A stretch of 64,000 nt of DNA from Thalassia testudinum (GCA_037157565.1 JAZHRO010000046.1:16032501-16096500), one strand, 5' to 3'; positions 22,596 to 34,322 are shown, counted from the stretch's first letter. Translations and numbers: made by a program. The notes: generated from the sequence alone by a model not told the origin.

Positions 22596-25323
22596 CGATG
22601 GCAACAACATCATGAGCTATAACTAGCTTTAATTAGTCATAATCAAGTGACAAAAGCTCCTACATAATTGCCTGAGAGCCATAATTCCATACAAAGCCAA
22701 TTTTAGAAGAAAACATCAAATCATGGTTAATTCTGTAGTTTTAACATCATATCATGGAAGCAAAGTAACCACAGGGTTTACCGATGATTAATCTAAGGTC
22801 TAATGAGCATTAAAGTCTAATAAGAGGGCCCACACAAACAAAAACGGAGTTTCACACGTTTCAAGGATCAAATCAGCACCCAAAACATTAATTTTAGACC
22901 TGCTTGAAATACAGAGGTTCTGGTCAGGATAAAATTCATCTAAACCTCCTAAAATTCATATAAAAATATTCATTGAGGATTGGTATCCTTGATTTGACCA
23001 TTTGAACCTATTTTGACTTTAAACAAAGCTACAGACAAATTTCTAACCTCATTTTAGGTTTTTGCACAAATTTTTCACTCAAACTTGGTCAAAACTGAAA
23101 TTAGACTTCACCATCGAATTCCGTGTGCTCAAATTAGGTTTGTGCCAAAATTTGGATCCAATCAGAGTCCATCTTGACCTAGTTTGCATTTTAGTCCATT
23201 TAAACTCAATTCTTCACATCAAGCCCCTAGCTTTTGAAATTCCTTGCATTTAACACCCCAAGTTTGTCATCTCCCTTGCATAATGATTCCTGCCACCATT
23301 GGAGGTCAACCGACCTCCAGGCCGACTTTGGCTACACCTAAACCTATTCAAATCATCATCAAATCCCACCAAATTTGGTGGGATTGATGTTCACACTATG
23401 AGGAATTGATTAGGACCGGTCTTGCCTTCCAAATCGCAAGGAAAAAGCTTATGCGAATGCACAAGATTTATAGGTGTTTCTCCTTCAACCTCAAGCCTTG
23501 TAAAAGCCCTTTCCTTGTCTAAAGCTTGCTCAGGAGCTCTAAAAAAGCTTCTCCGTTGCAATTCCTTGCTCCTTAGCTCGGTATGGACACACTTCTTCAC
23601 AAATTCTCCTTCTCCGACCACCTCCATCATAGCTCCAGTGACTCCTCTCTCTCTGACTTCCTCACCTACTGCCACATACTATAGGTAGTGGGACCATCTT
23701 CCTCACCTTCCTCCACTCCTCGCCAGCCACAACAGGAGTCCCCAGACCCCTCTCGTCGTCGTCGTTCCACTACCAGAGGTTTCACCTTCCCCGGTGCCAG
23801 CCAATCAAAGCCGGTGCCATCTCTTCCCTTTCCTCCATTAGATTAGGTCCCTTAGCTTCCTCTCTCTCTCTATTTCACTTCCCTCCCTTTAGATCTTGAG
23901 TTCGACCACCAATACATTCGTTCTCCCACCGTCTTCTTCCACTCCGGCTGAACTTTGATAGGCCTTCCACCCTCTACAGACCTCCAAATGACCCGCTACC
24001 ACCTCCACAACCTCCGCCACACCTCCACGACCAAAACACCTCAAGAAATTGATGGGATTGCCCACTCAAAACCTCCGACAAACTCACCCTCCACCGTACC
24101 TCTTCCTCGACTTCACCAGACCACCACACACCTCACAAACACCACCTTCACCTTCGCCATCACTTGGCAGAGCTTAGGAGCTATCTGATTGGGGCTTTTG
24201 AGCCCATATTCATGAAGTGAAGGTCTCTCTATCATTGCCTGTCACAACCATCATCTCTAGTGCCGTTTGCCTTGCTCTGACCTGCTCCGACCTTGCTACC
24301 ATGTCCAAACGCTGCGGCCCAGCCCCAAGAGCCTTCTCAGGGCTACAATCGAGACGTGAAGCCATAGGAGCACCTTCAATTCCTTTGAGCTCTACTATTG
24401 TTGCATGTGAGCAAAAGAGGGTGGAACATAGTCCCACCTTGTAAGTAGATGAATCGCTTGAGCAGTATAAGTGGAATTCCTATTCTGAGCTTATCACCCA
24501 AGAACACTGGGGGATCAGGTTCCCCGCTCACTCATCCCACTCCTCGCTTACCACCACGTCCGATGTGCCTGGTCCCTAGCCCAGATCCGATAATCCGCAT
24601 TTTGACCCAATTGCCCCTGGGTTTAAGAGAGAAGAGAAGAGTAGGAATCTATGAGGAGGAGAGGGGAGGGTTTTGCTGTGCAACTGTTAGCCTTGGGCAC
24701 ATGTTGAAGAGGAGGCTAACACTTAGCCTCTAAGTTGCCTTGTGCTATGGAGAGAAAGGCCTTGTTTGTGAAGGCTTGAAGAAGGAAAAGCCCTTGAGCT
24801 ATGCGGTGCCTTAGAACCTCTGAGGCTCTTGAGAAAGCCTAAAGCTTTGTTGATGCTATGCTTCTGTTAAGGTGTCTGATGCCCTATTCTGTCGTCTGAG
24901 AGGTTGATTCTGCTAGTACTATTGGAACATTTAAGTACCTAAGTTATTTGATTGAGAATACTGTTGGATTATTTGAGTAATTTGAATATGAGATGCATGC
25001 TTAATTAGAGGGATCAAAATGGTGATCTAAATCACCACTTTTTAGGTTTCTTCTATTCTTTTCATCTCTATATTTTCTGAGATACATTGGATTATATTTG
25101 ATTATCAATTTGATAATTTTTATTCATTACATATCTGTTATTGAGCTTGATTTACTGAGCTCATTTATTCTGAATGAAGATTAATGCATGAATTCCACAT
25201 TTTCTCCCTGCGAACGACCTCAAACTCCAATTAGATTCTGAGTTTATAAATTTAAGTGTTTGTTGTGCGATTTAAGAGTGTATTACGACGAACGCATATT
25301 CAATCTCCTCAATTTGCACAACA
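22596..25323 (+). repeat. F1 3' LTR
   Basis: It begins CGATGGCAACA (TG changed to CG) and ends TTTGCACAACA. Homologous to 1766-4484. The TATA site is mutated to TAAAAAAG. A USE-TATA module is kept at 24431-24471. Confidence 0.9.
24431..24471 (+). promoter_or_regulatory. snRNA-type USE plus TATA module in F1 LTR (copy 2)
   Basis: GTCCCACCTTG (24431-24441), 24-nt gap, TATAAG (24466-24471). Degenerate USE but unchanged spacing relative to copy 1. Confidence 0.45.
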
Positions 25324-26983
25324 GCCCATAAAACAATATTTTACTCTTGTGTCAGATTCAAACTTAGGTTTTCTATTGATAACATTCTTAGTTGGGAGTT
25401 TGGATTATTCATTATGGGTCCTAGGGTTATTAACTTTGGGTTGGGTAGGACCCTTGTGTCTACTACCACTCCTCAAGGTGATTATGTTTACTGTGGCAAA
25501 ATGTTGTTGGTTTATGACTTAGGGAGGCTTAAGCAAAATAAGAGATTCCCAATTAATTGTGGTGGACATTTGGTTAGCTCCTAGAGGGATTGGGTTAGCC
25601 TGATAGATAGCATGAGCTTGGGCTTGAGGCTTCCTACCATTACCAAACCCTTGAGGCCTCCTACCATTACCAAACCCTTGAGGCCTAGCACCGTAGTTCT
25701 GCACATTTCTAGGTTTCGATAATGGTTGAGATGGTAGAGATCCAGGCAGCTGGTTGTTTATACTAAGTTTGGATTGCAGGGTGTCTAGCAAAGTTTTCAT
25801 TTGTTGCATGAGCTGGACCATTGACCCTTGCATTTCTACCATCTTCAAGTTCAAATCAGCCTTCCCTGCGAGTTGTTGGGCAATCCACATGGGTTGATTG
25901 AGCTGATTCGGGGGCAGCTGAGTATATACATGACCCTGACCCATGGGTTTTTGTAGTACATAGTTGTTGGGTCAAGATTGGGTCTACTGCCCCTGATCTC
26001 TCTAGGAGAAGTTAGGGCGATTTCTCCAACTAGAATTATAAGAATTCAAGTATGGGATGGACCTAACATTCTCCTGTATAGCCTAAACATCCTTAAAAGG
26101 TGAGGATGAAGAGAAAGAAGAATCAGAAAAATTGGGATCACATGACCTAGTTTGGAACCCATAAGGTTCCGAGAAGTGCTGGCTCATAGGTTGAGCCAAC
26201 TCGAGTTTATTCACAAACTCCCATCCCGTAGGAGTTTGCGAAGAATGCAATCCCAAATTGTAGGATTGAGTGGATGTAGAGGTATTTCTAGAATTGCCAG
26301 CCATCCACTCCTCCATTATCTTGGCAGCCAGATCCACTTTATCTAATTTATTATAGATCAATTTCATATCAAATGTATGAGAATCTTAAACCTCATTGGC
26401 ATTTGATCTGGGTTGTTGGGATTGGTTAAAGCGTCCATGGAGGCATGGTTTATAGAATTTTCGTTCATGTCCTCAAACAAGTCATATGTGCTATCTGTAT
26501 CCTCGTTGAGGAAATTGCCTTCGCAAGAAGCATCCACGTGGTTACGGAGTTAATCAGTCAACCCATGATAGAAAATCTACACGAGCTACCATTCAAGCAC
26601 TTCGTGGTGTGGACACTTCCGCAACAGATACTAGAATCGCTCCCAAGCCCCATGAAGTGGTTCCCTTGATCGATGGGAAAAAGTGTTAATCGCCCACCAT
26701 AGATCATTAGTTCCCCCAATTGGGAAACATTTCTTCAGGAAGGTCGATTTCAATTCTATCCAAGTAGCTATTGGTCTTCCAATGGTGTGGTACCACTGTG
26801 CGGCCATATCCATGAGTGAGTGGGGGAAAAGCTTCATGAGCATCTGTTCCTCATCTACATTCTGCGATTTTGTGGTTTGAACCAAAGTGGTTAGTTCCTC
26901 CAAATGTTGGAATGGATCCTCTAAGCCAAGCCCGTGAAAGTGTTTAACTGAACTCAATACTTGGGGCTTGGTCTCAACATCAT
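25324..26983 (-). pseudogene. Gag of element M (broken)
   Basis: Minus-strand gag in several open stretches (26631-26980, 26083-26367, 25519-25944). Visible: DPFQHLEELTTLVQ, LFPHSLMDMAAQWYHTI, IATWIELKSTFLKKCFP, LHGAWERF (capsid core), then a middle section with RNRPNFS, a coiled-coil-like MVEMQGSMVQLMQQMKTLLDTL, and a Gln/Gly/Pro-rich tail with an in-frame 27-bp duplication. Near 25480 ATVNIITLRSG resembles the conserved NxITLRSGK at the gag-protease border of Athila-type elements. The N-terminus is cut by the F2 LTR of element K at 26984. The same gag occurs in K (30095-34652). Confidence 0.85.
25626..25679 (-). repeat. 27-bp tandem duplication in gag of element M
   Basis: Two adjacent 27-bp units (25626-25652, 25653-25679) encode PQGFGNGRR and PQGFGNGRK on the minus strand. 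In-frame and in the basic Gln/Gly-rich gag tail. Confidence 0.8.
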
Positions 26984-27645
26984 TGACGTAGACACATTTA
27001 TCTAGCTTAAAATGCCTATGCATGTGTGTTCTTGGGTTCATAGAAGCATTCAGCATTATAAATATTGCATAACATGTACTATCAAGCATTTAGAATAGAT
27101 TATATTCTTTGTACATTAATTTTCTTATTTTAATGGCCAGGGAGTAGGGTGACACATTTCTTGGCCTCAGATTGAAGATCCAACCATACGAATCTAATCA
27201 GGGCGACAATTGGAGTCCAACGCCTCTAAAATCGCCCTGATTGGACCTCCATAGCATCATATGCAGTCTAAAGAGGATCAAAGGACAAGGGGGAGAAGGA
27301 TGCAAATATGGACCTTCGACAACAAATCTGATCATACAAATGGGTTTAGGTCAACAATCGAAGCCCAATGTCGTGAAGATCAACCTAGTCAGATATTTGT
27401 GGCACCCCTTACAAGAATTGGAAGTTGGACGGCCCAGATAGCACCAAGTGGTGCCATCTAGACTGCCCAAGCTGCCCTAAAAGTCACCGCTCAACCTCTA
27501 AAGGACTCTCGAGGCACGATCTAGGCCATTGAATTGAGATCCAATGGCCTTGATCATACTACTCCACCGCACGAGGATGATCGTTCGATCAAGATCCCAT
27601 GGCCACACAAGCACAACCACTGCCATCAACATTGGACACAAACAC

Positions 27646-27712
27646 GCCCAAAGTGCAATGGTTACGCACTTAGCCAACCAACAAGGGGTGCGGGTTCGAG
27701 CCCCCGTGCACC
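27646..27712 (+). ncRNA. tRNA-like A-box/B-box unit in F2 LTR (element K)
   Basis: An A-box-like GTGCAATGGTTA starts at 27653 and a B box GGTTCGAGCCC at 27693, 40 nt apart as in tRNA genes. The B box sits in a GC stem resembling a T arm. Homologous positions in H (50139/50181) and G (56705/56664, minus) keep both boxes. It does not fold as a full tRNA by eye. It may be a tRNA-derived SINE head captured by the LTR or an internal Pol III promoter. Confidence 0.45.
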
Positions 27713-28169
27713 CCCTAAATCCTCAACGCACATTAGAGTGGGCGCAATTGAGTTGTGAGATGAGGATCGCACAGTTGAGAAGAAGACATGCTAGCTCTTA
27801 TATAGTCTCCTTATCCACAACGCATGAGAGGGATGTGCTATGAGCCCTCAGATCGCGATCAGGCGATGGAGGTGCAACCACGATGTAGCACGGATGAGAA
27901 GCGCACCACACGCGCGATCTCATGTGCGATCTGGCACACACTCAAAGCCGCAGATCGGGCATTAGATGGCCCTTACTCTCTCTTCACAACACCAGCTACT
28001 CTTTAAAGTGCGATTGGGCGTGTTCTCACGACTATAGATCAAGCATCAAATCGTCCACGGCACTCTAGCAAGCACCAGCAGGGTGATAGTGCGAGCTCGC
28101 ACATTGTGCGCACGGTGCGTCTCCCATGCACATTTCCTATTGCAAGTGGGAAATCATTTACCCATGGCC

Positions 28170-28177
28170 TATATAAA
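28170..28177 (+). promoter_or_regulatory. TATA box of element K LTR
   Basis: TATATAAA followed by a C-rich stretch. Counterparts: TATAAATAG at 57452-57460 in H, and CTATAAAA on the minus strand at 36779-36786 in E. Confidence 0.65.
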
Positions 28178-28562
28178 GCCCTACCACCCCTCCCATTCCT
28201 TTTCATCCTTTCCTACTCTCTCCTTACCCTCTCTCAAGCTCCAAGAGCTACTCTAAAGCTAGTCCCAAGCTCGAGGTGCTTCATTACAGTATCCACATTC
28301 GTAGAGCGCCCGTGGCCATCCTCTCACCCCCATTCTTGAAGCAGATCCCCGCTGCGATGCCATCCTACCCCGTCCCTCTTCCTCCGACTTTGTCCTTCCT
28401 CCAACCTCTCACCTCCATCTAGGCACAAGGGGAGCGAGTTGTCTCCCAAGCAGTCGTCGAGGGGGATTCTCTCTCTTCCTTTCTTTTTATTTCTTTCTAA
28501 AATAGTTTTATTTTCTACAAGTAGTTGTAATGAACATTGATTTATTTTTATGAAATAAATGT

Positions 28563-28592
28563 TCCCTCTCTCTCTCTCTTTCTCTCTCTTTA
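28563..28592. repeat. (TC)n microsatellite in LTR of element K
   Basis: About 30 bp of CT repeats with single interruptions, downstream of the TATA box. Confidence 0.85.
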
Positions 28593-28846
28593 ATACTGCG
28601 TAAGTAGAATAGTTGTTCTGACCGGATCTTTTCCTTCAAAAATACCAAAAAATATATAAAAGCATAAAACACCAAAAACATATAAAAACCAAATGTTGAT
28701 TTTCTTAATCAAATGTTTGCCTCTCCATGTTCGACCTGGGATGCATCCAATCTCAGTAAAATTAGCAGATAGCCGGATTATTCCCAACTATGATGGCAGG
28801 TTTTTTGAACTTCGATTTTCTTCATGAAATTTCCAACTCATCATTT

Positions 28847-28864
28847 TAGCATCGTTGTCGGGGT
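28847..28864 (+). other. Primer-binding site of element K
   Basis: TAGCATCGTTGTCGGGGT three bases after the LTR; a mutated match to the tRNA-Asp complement TGGCGCCGTTGCCGGGGA. Confidence 0.75.
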
Positions 28865-29004
28865 AGCAACGGACTTTGATTTTACGCTTTCTTCTTGCAC
28901 TTACGTATTTTCTAAGCTATCTTTCCTTTGATTTACTATCTTGTAGGAACCCGATCTAGGTAGGCCAAAGGCCGTAGATCAGAGTAAAGTGTAGGTAAAA
29001 ATCT

Positions 29005-30057
29005 GTAAGTGCACCCACACTTCACCCCACCAATTAGATTCATTTCGCCACCTAAATAACTCAAACCCAAATTGGCCTAGGTGCTTTTATAAACCCTTGG
29101 ATAGAATTGGTTGTTTGTTTGTCACTCCACTCATCTCACCCACCCCTATATATTAAAAAAAAATACAAAAAAAATTTCTTCGTCTTTGATTATGGGATTT
29201 ATCTAAAATTTACACACAGTAACACCCACAATTTCTACATATAAGGCGCATCGCTCTTATCTGATTTAGTCACTAACCGGGGACTTGATCTGTGGACTCG
29301 ATACACCAGAACCAATTACACACATCAGTGACTAGGATTATTTTGTGTGCCTTAACCAATGATGCAAAAAGGCCAATTAATTAATCTATTTGGGCTACAG
29401 CACTTAAGTTAAAATTAATTCTTCTAGTTGTTGCTCTGTAGGATCAATTCTTAGGGATTAAATCAAGCACTCCACATTATTTTTGTGCTTCAAAGGAATA
29501 TATATACATTCTTGATTTCAAAACTTGGTGTGCCTTATGAAACCCTATTTGAATATACCTATGAATTAAACCCTAAAAGTTACTAAATAAGGTTAAACCC
29601 TAAAAGACATATCATCAAATAACCTTGTTTAAAAACCCTGGTTGTGCAGGCACACAAAAATTAACCAATTTTTAAGGGCACAACCCATTAAAAGGGCCCA
29701 CCACATTCCCGAGCACAGCACAAACCTAAGCATAATTAAAATTGAGTAGACATTGGCCTTAAGGATTGGACTCGCTCATCAGGGCTCAGAATGAGATTAT
29801 TTACGACTAATCTGCTCCTACCGATTCATCATATATCTAGCTAGGGGAGTATCATCAAATGACAATAGTTGGGGGGTATTAAAGGAATCTGAGGTGAAAG
29901 CCAAGGAAAAAACCTTCCTCCAAATTCCTCCCTCTAGCTTGTTGGATTGACTAGACAAGAGTAGACTAAATCAATTTTAATCTTAAGATGGGTTCTGAGA
30001 GTTTGTAGGTCTTTAGGCTACCCTACCTAAGGACAAGGTTGTTTGCTTGTGTTGTAG
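29005..30057 (+). other. Predicted leader intron of element K
   Basis: Donor CTGTAAGT at 29003-29010 and acceptor TGTTGTAG ending at 30057 are at the same places in E, G and H, with intron lengths of 985-1053 nt once nested insertions are removed. Gag begins 37 nt after the acceptor. Leader introns are known in some plant Ty3/gypsy elements. Splicing here is inferred from the comparison only. Confidence 0.55.
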
Positions 30058-30094
30058 GGCTTCTTTTTCTATCCTTCCAGCTTCCTTTCAGTGC

Positions 30095-30436
30095 ATGCTC
30101 GGAAGGAGGTCACTGAATCCCCGATGGGAAGAACCTTTAGACCATTCGCAGAGGCGTAGGTTGAGTTTTAGCCAAGTTGATCCCATTGCTGACCCACAAC
30201 CTCCTCCCCCACCTCCAAACCAGTAGGAGTTGATTCAGAGGTTGTTGGACTAATTGCAACAGATGCAAGAATGGTTCCAACAAATGAATGGTCAGGGCAC
30301 TCAACCCAAGAAGGATTTTTATGATCCTTCAAATTATGTGGATCATCCCGACATTGTGAACATCACTGGCGATGTTGAGATCAAGCCCCAAGTTTTGAGT
30401 TTGATTAAACACTTTCATAGGCTTGGCTTAAAAGAT
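30095..30436 (+). pseudogene. Gag N-terminal part of element K
   Basis: ATG at 30095 opens a frame with a basic N-terminus (SLNPRWEEPL, SQRRRLSFSQ), a run of prolines, a Gln-rich helix (LQQMQEWFQQMNGQ) and VEIKPQVLSLIKHFHRLGL, which matches gag of element M. Two stops lie in frame. It is cut at KDP by a minus F2 LTR and resumes at 34323. ATG choice is supported by its position right after the predicted splice acceptor, as for ORFX in E, G and H. Confidence 0.75.
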
Positions 30437-31001
30437 CCAAAATGTTGAACGAGATTTCGGACGCAAAATGTTTGAGTTAAAAACCTATCATTGTAGTTGC
30501 GTAAAAATCCGTTATCTGATAAATTTTACTGAAACTCTAGTAAGTTCCAGATCAAACATAGGAAGGCGAATGTTTGATTAAAAACCATATTTAGAATTAT
30601 TGTCACAAAGTAGAGTAGCTGGTTGAAATTAATCTACATTAGCTACTCTACTTAAAGAATAAATAATAGAAAAATGATAGAATAATACAAAGAAAGAGAA
30701 AAATAGAATGAAGATGAACAACTATTGCATTTAAATATTCTAGAGTCTATTACAACTACTTAAAGAAAATCAAACTACACTAGAAAGTAGTAAAAAGATA
30801 GGGTTGAGAATATCCTCCTCAACGGTCGCTTGGAGGATGAGTCGCATTGATGGAGCACTCGAAAGAGAGTGGTGAGATACTAGATGAGGGAGAACAGGGC
30901 AGGAGGACAGAGGATGAAGTAGGACGGCGTCATAGCAAGATCCACTACCTGAATGGTAGTGAGAAGACAACCACGAGATGTCCCACGAAGGGGGAGAGAA
31001 G

Positions 31002-33693
31002 TGATGATAACATCATCATCAGCCATAACTAGCTTTAATTAGTCAGAATCAATTGACAACTGCTCCTACATAACCGCCAAAGAGTCACAATTAATTGCAT
31101 ATCCTTTCTGAGAAGAATGCATTAAATTATTGGTAAATTTACAGTTTTAACATCATATCCTAAATGCAGAGTAACCACAGGTTTTCCTAAGGGTTAATTA
31201 AAGGTCAAATGGTCATTAATGACTAACAAGAGGGTTCGTACAGACAAAAATGGGTTTTCACGCATTTTGAGAATTAATGGACACTTGAAACCCTAATTTC
31301 AGACCTGCTTAATTAACAGAGGATCTAGTCAGGATAAAATTCATATAAACCTTCTAAAAATCATAGAAAAATATTCCATAAGGTTTAGTATTTTTGATTT
31401 GACCATTGGAACCCATTTTGACCTAAAATAGAGTCTCAAACGGAAAGTTACCCTAATTTCAATTTCTACACAAATTATCCAATTAAACTTGGTAAAAACC
31501 AAAATCCAACTTTACCATTAGATTTTTTGGGTCCAAATTAGGTTTTTATCAAAATTTGGGCTCAATCAGAGATCATCTTGACCTAGTTTGCATTTTGATC
31601 CAGTTTAACCCTTCTTCTCTCAAATAACCCCTTAGCTTTCGAAATCTATTACAAGGACCCCCCTAACTTCATTTTCTTCTTCACCAACAAGTTTCTGCTG
31701 CCATGGCCATGTGAACGCACCTGTAGCCGACCTTAAATCAAGGAGTTCTCCCTGATTTCACGCTCAATCTCTTCCAAAATTGGAAGGAAAACTCCTGAAG
31801 AGATCATCTTCAATCTGAGCTGCATCTTAGGCTTTGATTCTTACCCAAAACCTAATGCAAACAATTTGAACACAAGGGTTTCCTTTTGTGTGAAAGCTTC
31901 AAGCTTCCAAGCTTGGATTGCCTCCCTAAGGCCTATAAATGACCCCCTGATGCAAACCTTATATCCTTAGCTTGGTTTTGGCTAGATTCCCCCCTTCTTC
32001 CCTTCACTCCAGCTAGATTCTCCACGAGTTGCGACGACCCTCCTAATCTAACCTCTTCGTCGTCCGCCACAAAGAATAGGTGGCAGAACCATCTTCCTCA
32101 AACTCCTCCACGCATCGCAATACCTACGAGCGCCGCTTACCTCCCCTCATCGTCGCCGCTTCACCCACCGGAGAATTCATCTTCCCCACGTCCGACCATC
32201 ACACCAACGTGGGAATCCTCCCCTTTCGTCCAACTAGGTTACCATACGTATGTTTCCCTTTCCCCCTACATTATTTTCCCTCTCCTTATCCCTTGATTCA
32301 ACCCACGCCACCACCACATGCCATCATCGTCTCCATCTCTAGCCGCACCTCTGGCGAGGCTTCCCCATCGCTCCACCGTACCACATGCCTCACCAACACT
32401 ACCTACACCTTCGCCTCATCCACCCGAACCAAACCCCCATCCTTATTCACCATTTAATCCACTCATGCGACCCCCCGCACACACCCATCACCTACCACCT
32501 TCTCCGTCACCGTCTGCCCTCATCCATGCACGAAACACCCCACGGATGCAGCCATCACCTTCCACGCCCTATGACGATCCTCTTGAACATTTTAACAAGG
32601 GCTTGTAGCCCATATTTTGTATTTCAAGTCCCCTACCGAAGCTCCATCGCCGTGTCATCTTCTCCGGCCATGTTCATCGAGTCGCAGCTATGTTCTTCAT
32701 CCAATCCACCCCAGGCCATGCGGACACCCACCAGGACCCTTCACAGGTCCTCAATTAGAGGCCTCGCCTGCGAATTCAACTCCAATTGAAGAAGGCTCCA
32801 CAGCTACGCATGTGAAGAAAGGAGTGAGACGTTTAGTCCCACATCGGGTGCGGAAGAGCACTTGAGTGGGCATATATTATTTTTGTGCTTTCGGCTATTC
32901 GCCCAAGCACAGGGGGTCGAGTCCCCATACACACAACCTTACACTCCTCGTCTGCGACCCCATGCCTGAAAATTTGGACCCGATACTGCTTAACCTGGAT
33001 CCCCTATTACCCGATTAGCTACTCGGTGATCTGAGGAAGAGGAGGAAATTGTGAGAGAGCGGGGGAGGGCTTTGCTCTCTTGGGCTTGTGTGTGAGGCCA
33101 ACACTTCGTCACTAAGGAACTTGGTCTCCTGTACTATAAAAAAAGGAAAGGCTTAAAGAAGAAAGAGAGGGCTCGTGAAAGAAAAAAGAAGGAAAGCAGA
33201 AGAAGAGAAGAAGCAAAAGAAAAGGGCTTTGAAGAGCACTGTAGCAGGGCCGCATTTAAGTCATCTGATGATAAATGCTCGACATCTTGTTTGAGTTTAT
33301 TTGAGATACTATTGCATTATTTAAGTAATATGGTTAAGGTTGAATTGAAATATTGCATGCATGCTTAATTAAGATGATTAGTGGTGATCCAAATCACCAT
33401 TATTTTTTATTTTCTTTTCTTTTTGTTCCATGCAATATCTAAATACATTGAATTTCATTGAATAAATAATGTGGCATGTTATTATTCATTGAATATCTCT
33501 TTTATGCTTCAATTATGGTGCTCATTTATATGCAATTAAAGATTAGTGCGTGAATTTCATATTTGCTCCCTGTGTTCGACCTCGAACTTCAATTTAGATT
33601 TTGAGTTTATAAATTTTATTTGTTGATCGAGCTATTTAGGAGGCTTTGCTACAACGAAATGACTTAAAAACTCCTATCCAGCTCGGCACAACA
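31002..33693 (+). mobile_element. F1 solo LTR (copy 3)
   Basis: It begins TGATGATAACATCATC and ends CGGCACAACA; flanked by perfect AGAAG at 30997-31001 and 33694-33698. No primer-binding site or polypurine tract adjoins it. TATA at 31934-31940. The Pro/Ser/His-rich ORFs at 32080-32865 have no counterpart frame in the other F1 LTRs and are rejected. Confidence 0.95.
32836..32877 (+). promoter_or_regulatory. snRNA-type USE plus TATA module in F1 LTR (copy 3)
   Basis: GTCCCACATCG (32836-32846) is a perfect plant USE. CATATATT starts after 24 nt. GGGGGTCGAGTCCCC follows at about 32912-32926. Best-preserved copy. Confidence 0.6.
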
Positions 33694-34322
33694 AGAAGAT
33701 GGAAAAAATTTTAATTTTTTTACTCTAGAGGAGCATCCCTGATTTAGGACTAGCTCCTTAGAGCTTTAGAGAGGGTGAGAAAAGAAGAAAAAGGATGATG
33801 AGAATGTTGGGCATAGGGTCCATTTTATAGTTCAGGAGATGGGGGCAAAAGAGGGACTTCACATCTTTAGAATTAAATACATTGCCTTTAGTGATGTTTA
33901 TGAGTGTCAATGTAGGCACACGTCATTGAAGGTGCACCTTAATGTGAGCCGCTCATTGCCGATCAGGTGCCTCTTATCACGCCAAGTCACGCCACTCATC
34001 GTCTTCAGCCATTCGCGTGCAACCAAGTGCTGCACAATGTGGATCAAGATCAGTCATCTGATCGTGTGATCGGATGACTTAAAGTCTCCTTGATTTTCAC
34101 TGCAAAGAAGACATGCGTTTAATCATGAGTCCATCGAGGTGACATCACGCACATGTGCATATTCACCCATCCACGTCACTACGTCGTTGCCTCCAAAGCA
34201 GTTTGATCACGATCCTACGGACGAATTTCGCCTGCGTGCCTCTTCTCATGGATTTAATCTGCTCGCGCAAATTTGAATCCCTACTCACTCAAGGGAAATA
34301 GATGATAGATGTGTCTACATCA

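Larger units (their letters stand above)
1766..25323 (+). mobile_element. F1 element: non-autonomous LTR retrotransposon, split by Athila insertion
   Basis: Two related LTRs in the same orientation (1766-4484 and 22596-25323) enclose a tRNA-Asp-like primer-binding site, a region encoding acidic unknown proteins, and a polypurine tract before the right LTR. Removing the nested 13.3-kb Athila-like element leaves about 10.3 kb. No gag, protease, reverse transcriptase or integrase motif was found in the F1 interior, so it is non-autonomous. Flanks TCCCA and GCCCA agree in four of five bases and are read as a mutated target-site duplication. The clear divergence between its two LTRs suggests an old insertion. 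Confidence 0.8.
26984..28843 (+). repeat. 5' LTR of element K (family F2)
   Basis: It begins TGACGTAGACACATTTA and ends CCAACTCATCA before a primer-binding site. Homologous to H (49538-58155, interrupted) and, inverted, to LTRs of E and G. Contains a U3 inverted repeat near 27203-27240, a tRNA-like unit at 27646-27712 and TATA at 28170. Confidence 0.85.
30437..34322 (-). mobile_element. Solo F2 LTR in gag of element K, itself split by an F1 solo LTR
   Basis: Minus-strand LTR from CTACATCA (34322) to about TGTTGAAC (30443); AAGAT flanks it at 30432-30436 and 34323-34327. On the left, six extra bases CCAAAA separate TG from the duplication. They equal the complement of TTTTGG, the spacer and start of the primer-binding site, suggesting an imprecise U5 end. 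Gag is continuous across it once removed. Without the nested LTR it is only about 1.2 kb, so it has internal deletions. Confidence 0.8.

Noticed and set aside
27646..27712. Functional tRNA gene
   Set aside because: A and B boxes are present, but I could not draw acceptor and anticodon stems with acceptable pairing, so it is called tRNA-like only.
32080..32865. Ser/Pro/His-rich ORFs in F1 copy 3
   Set aside because: Inside a solo LTR with clean boundaries; no matching frame in sister copies.
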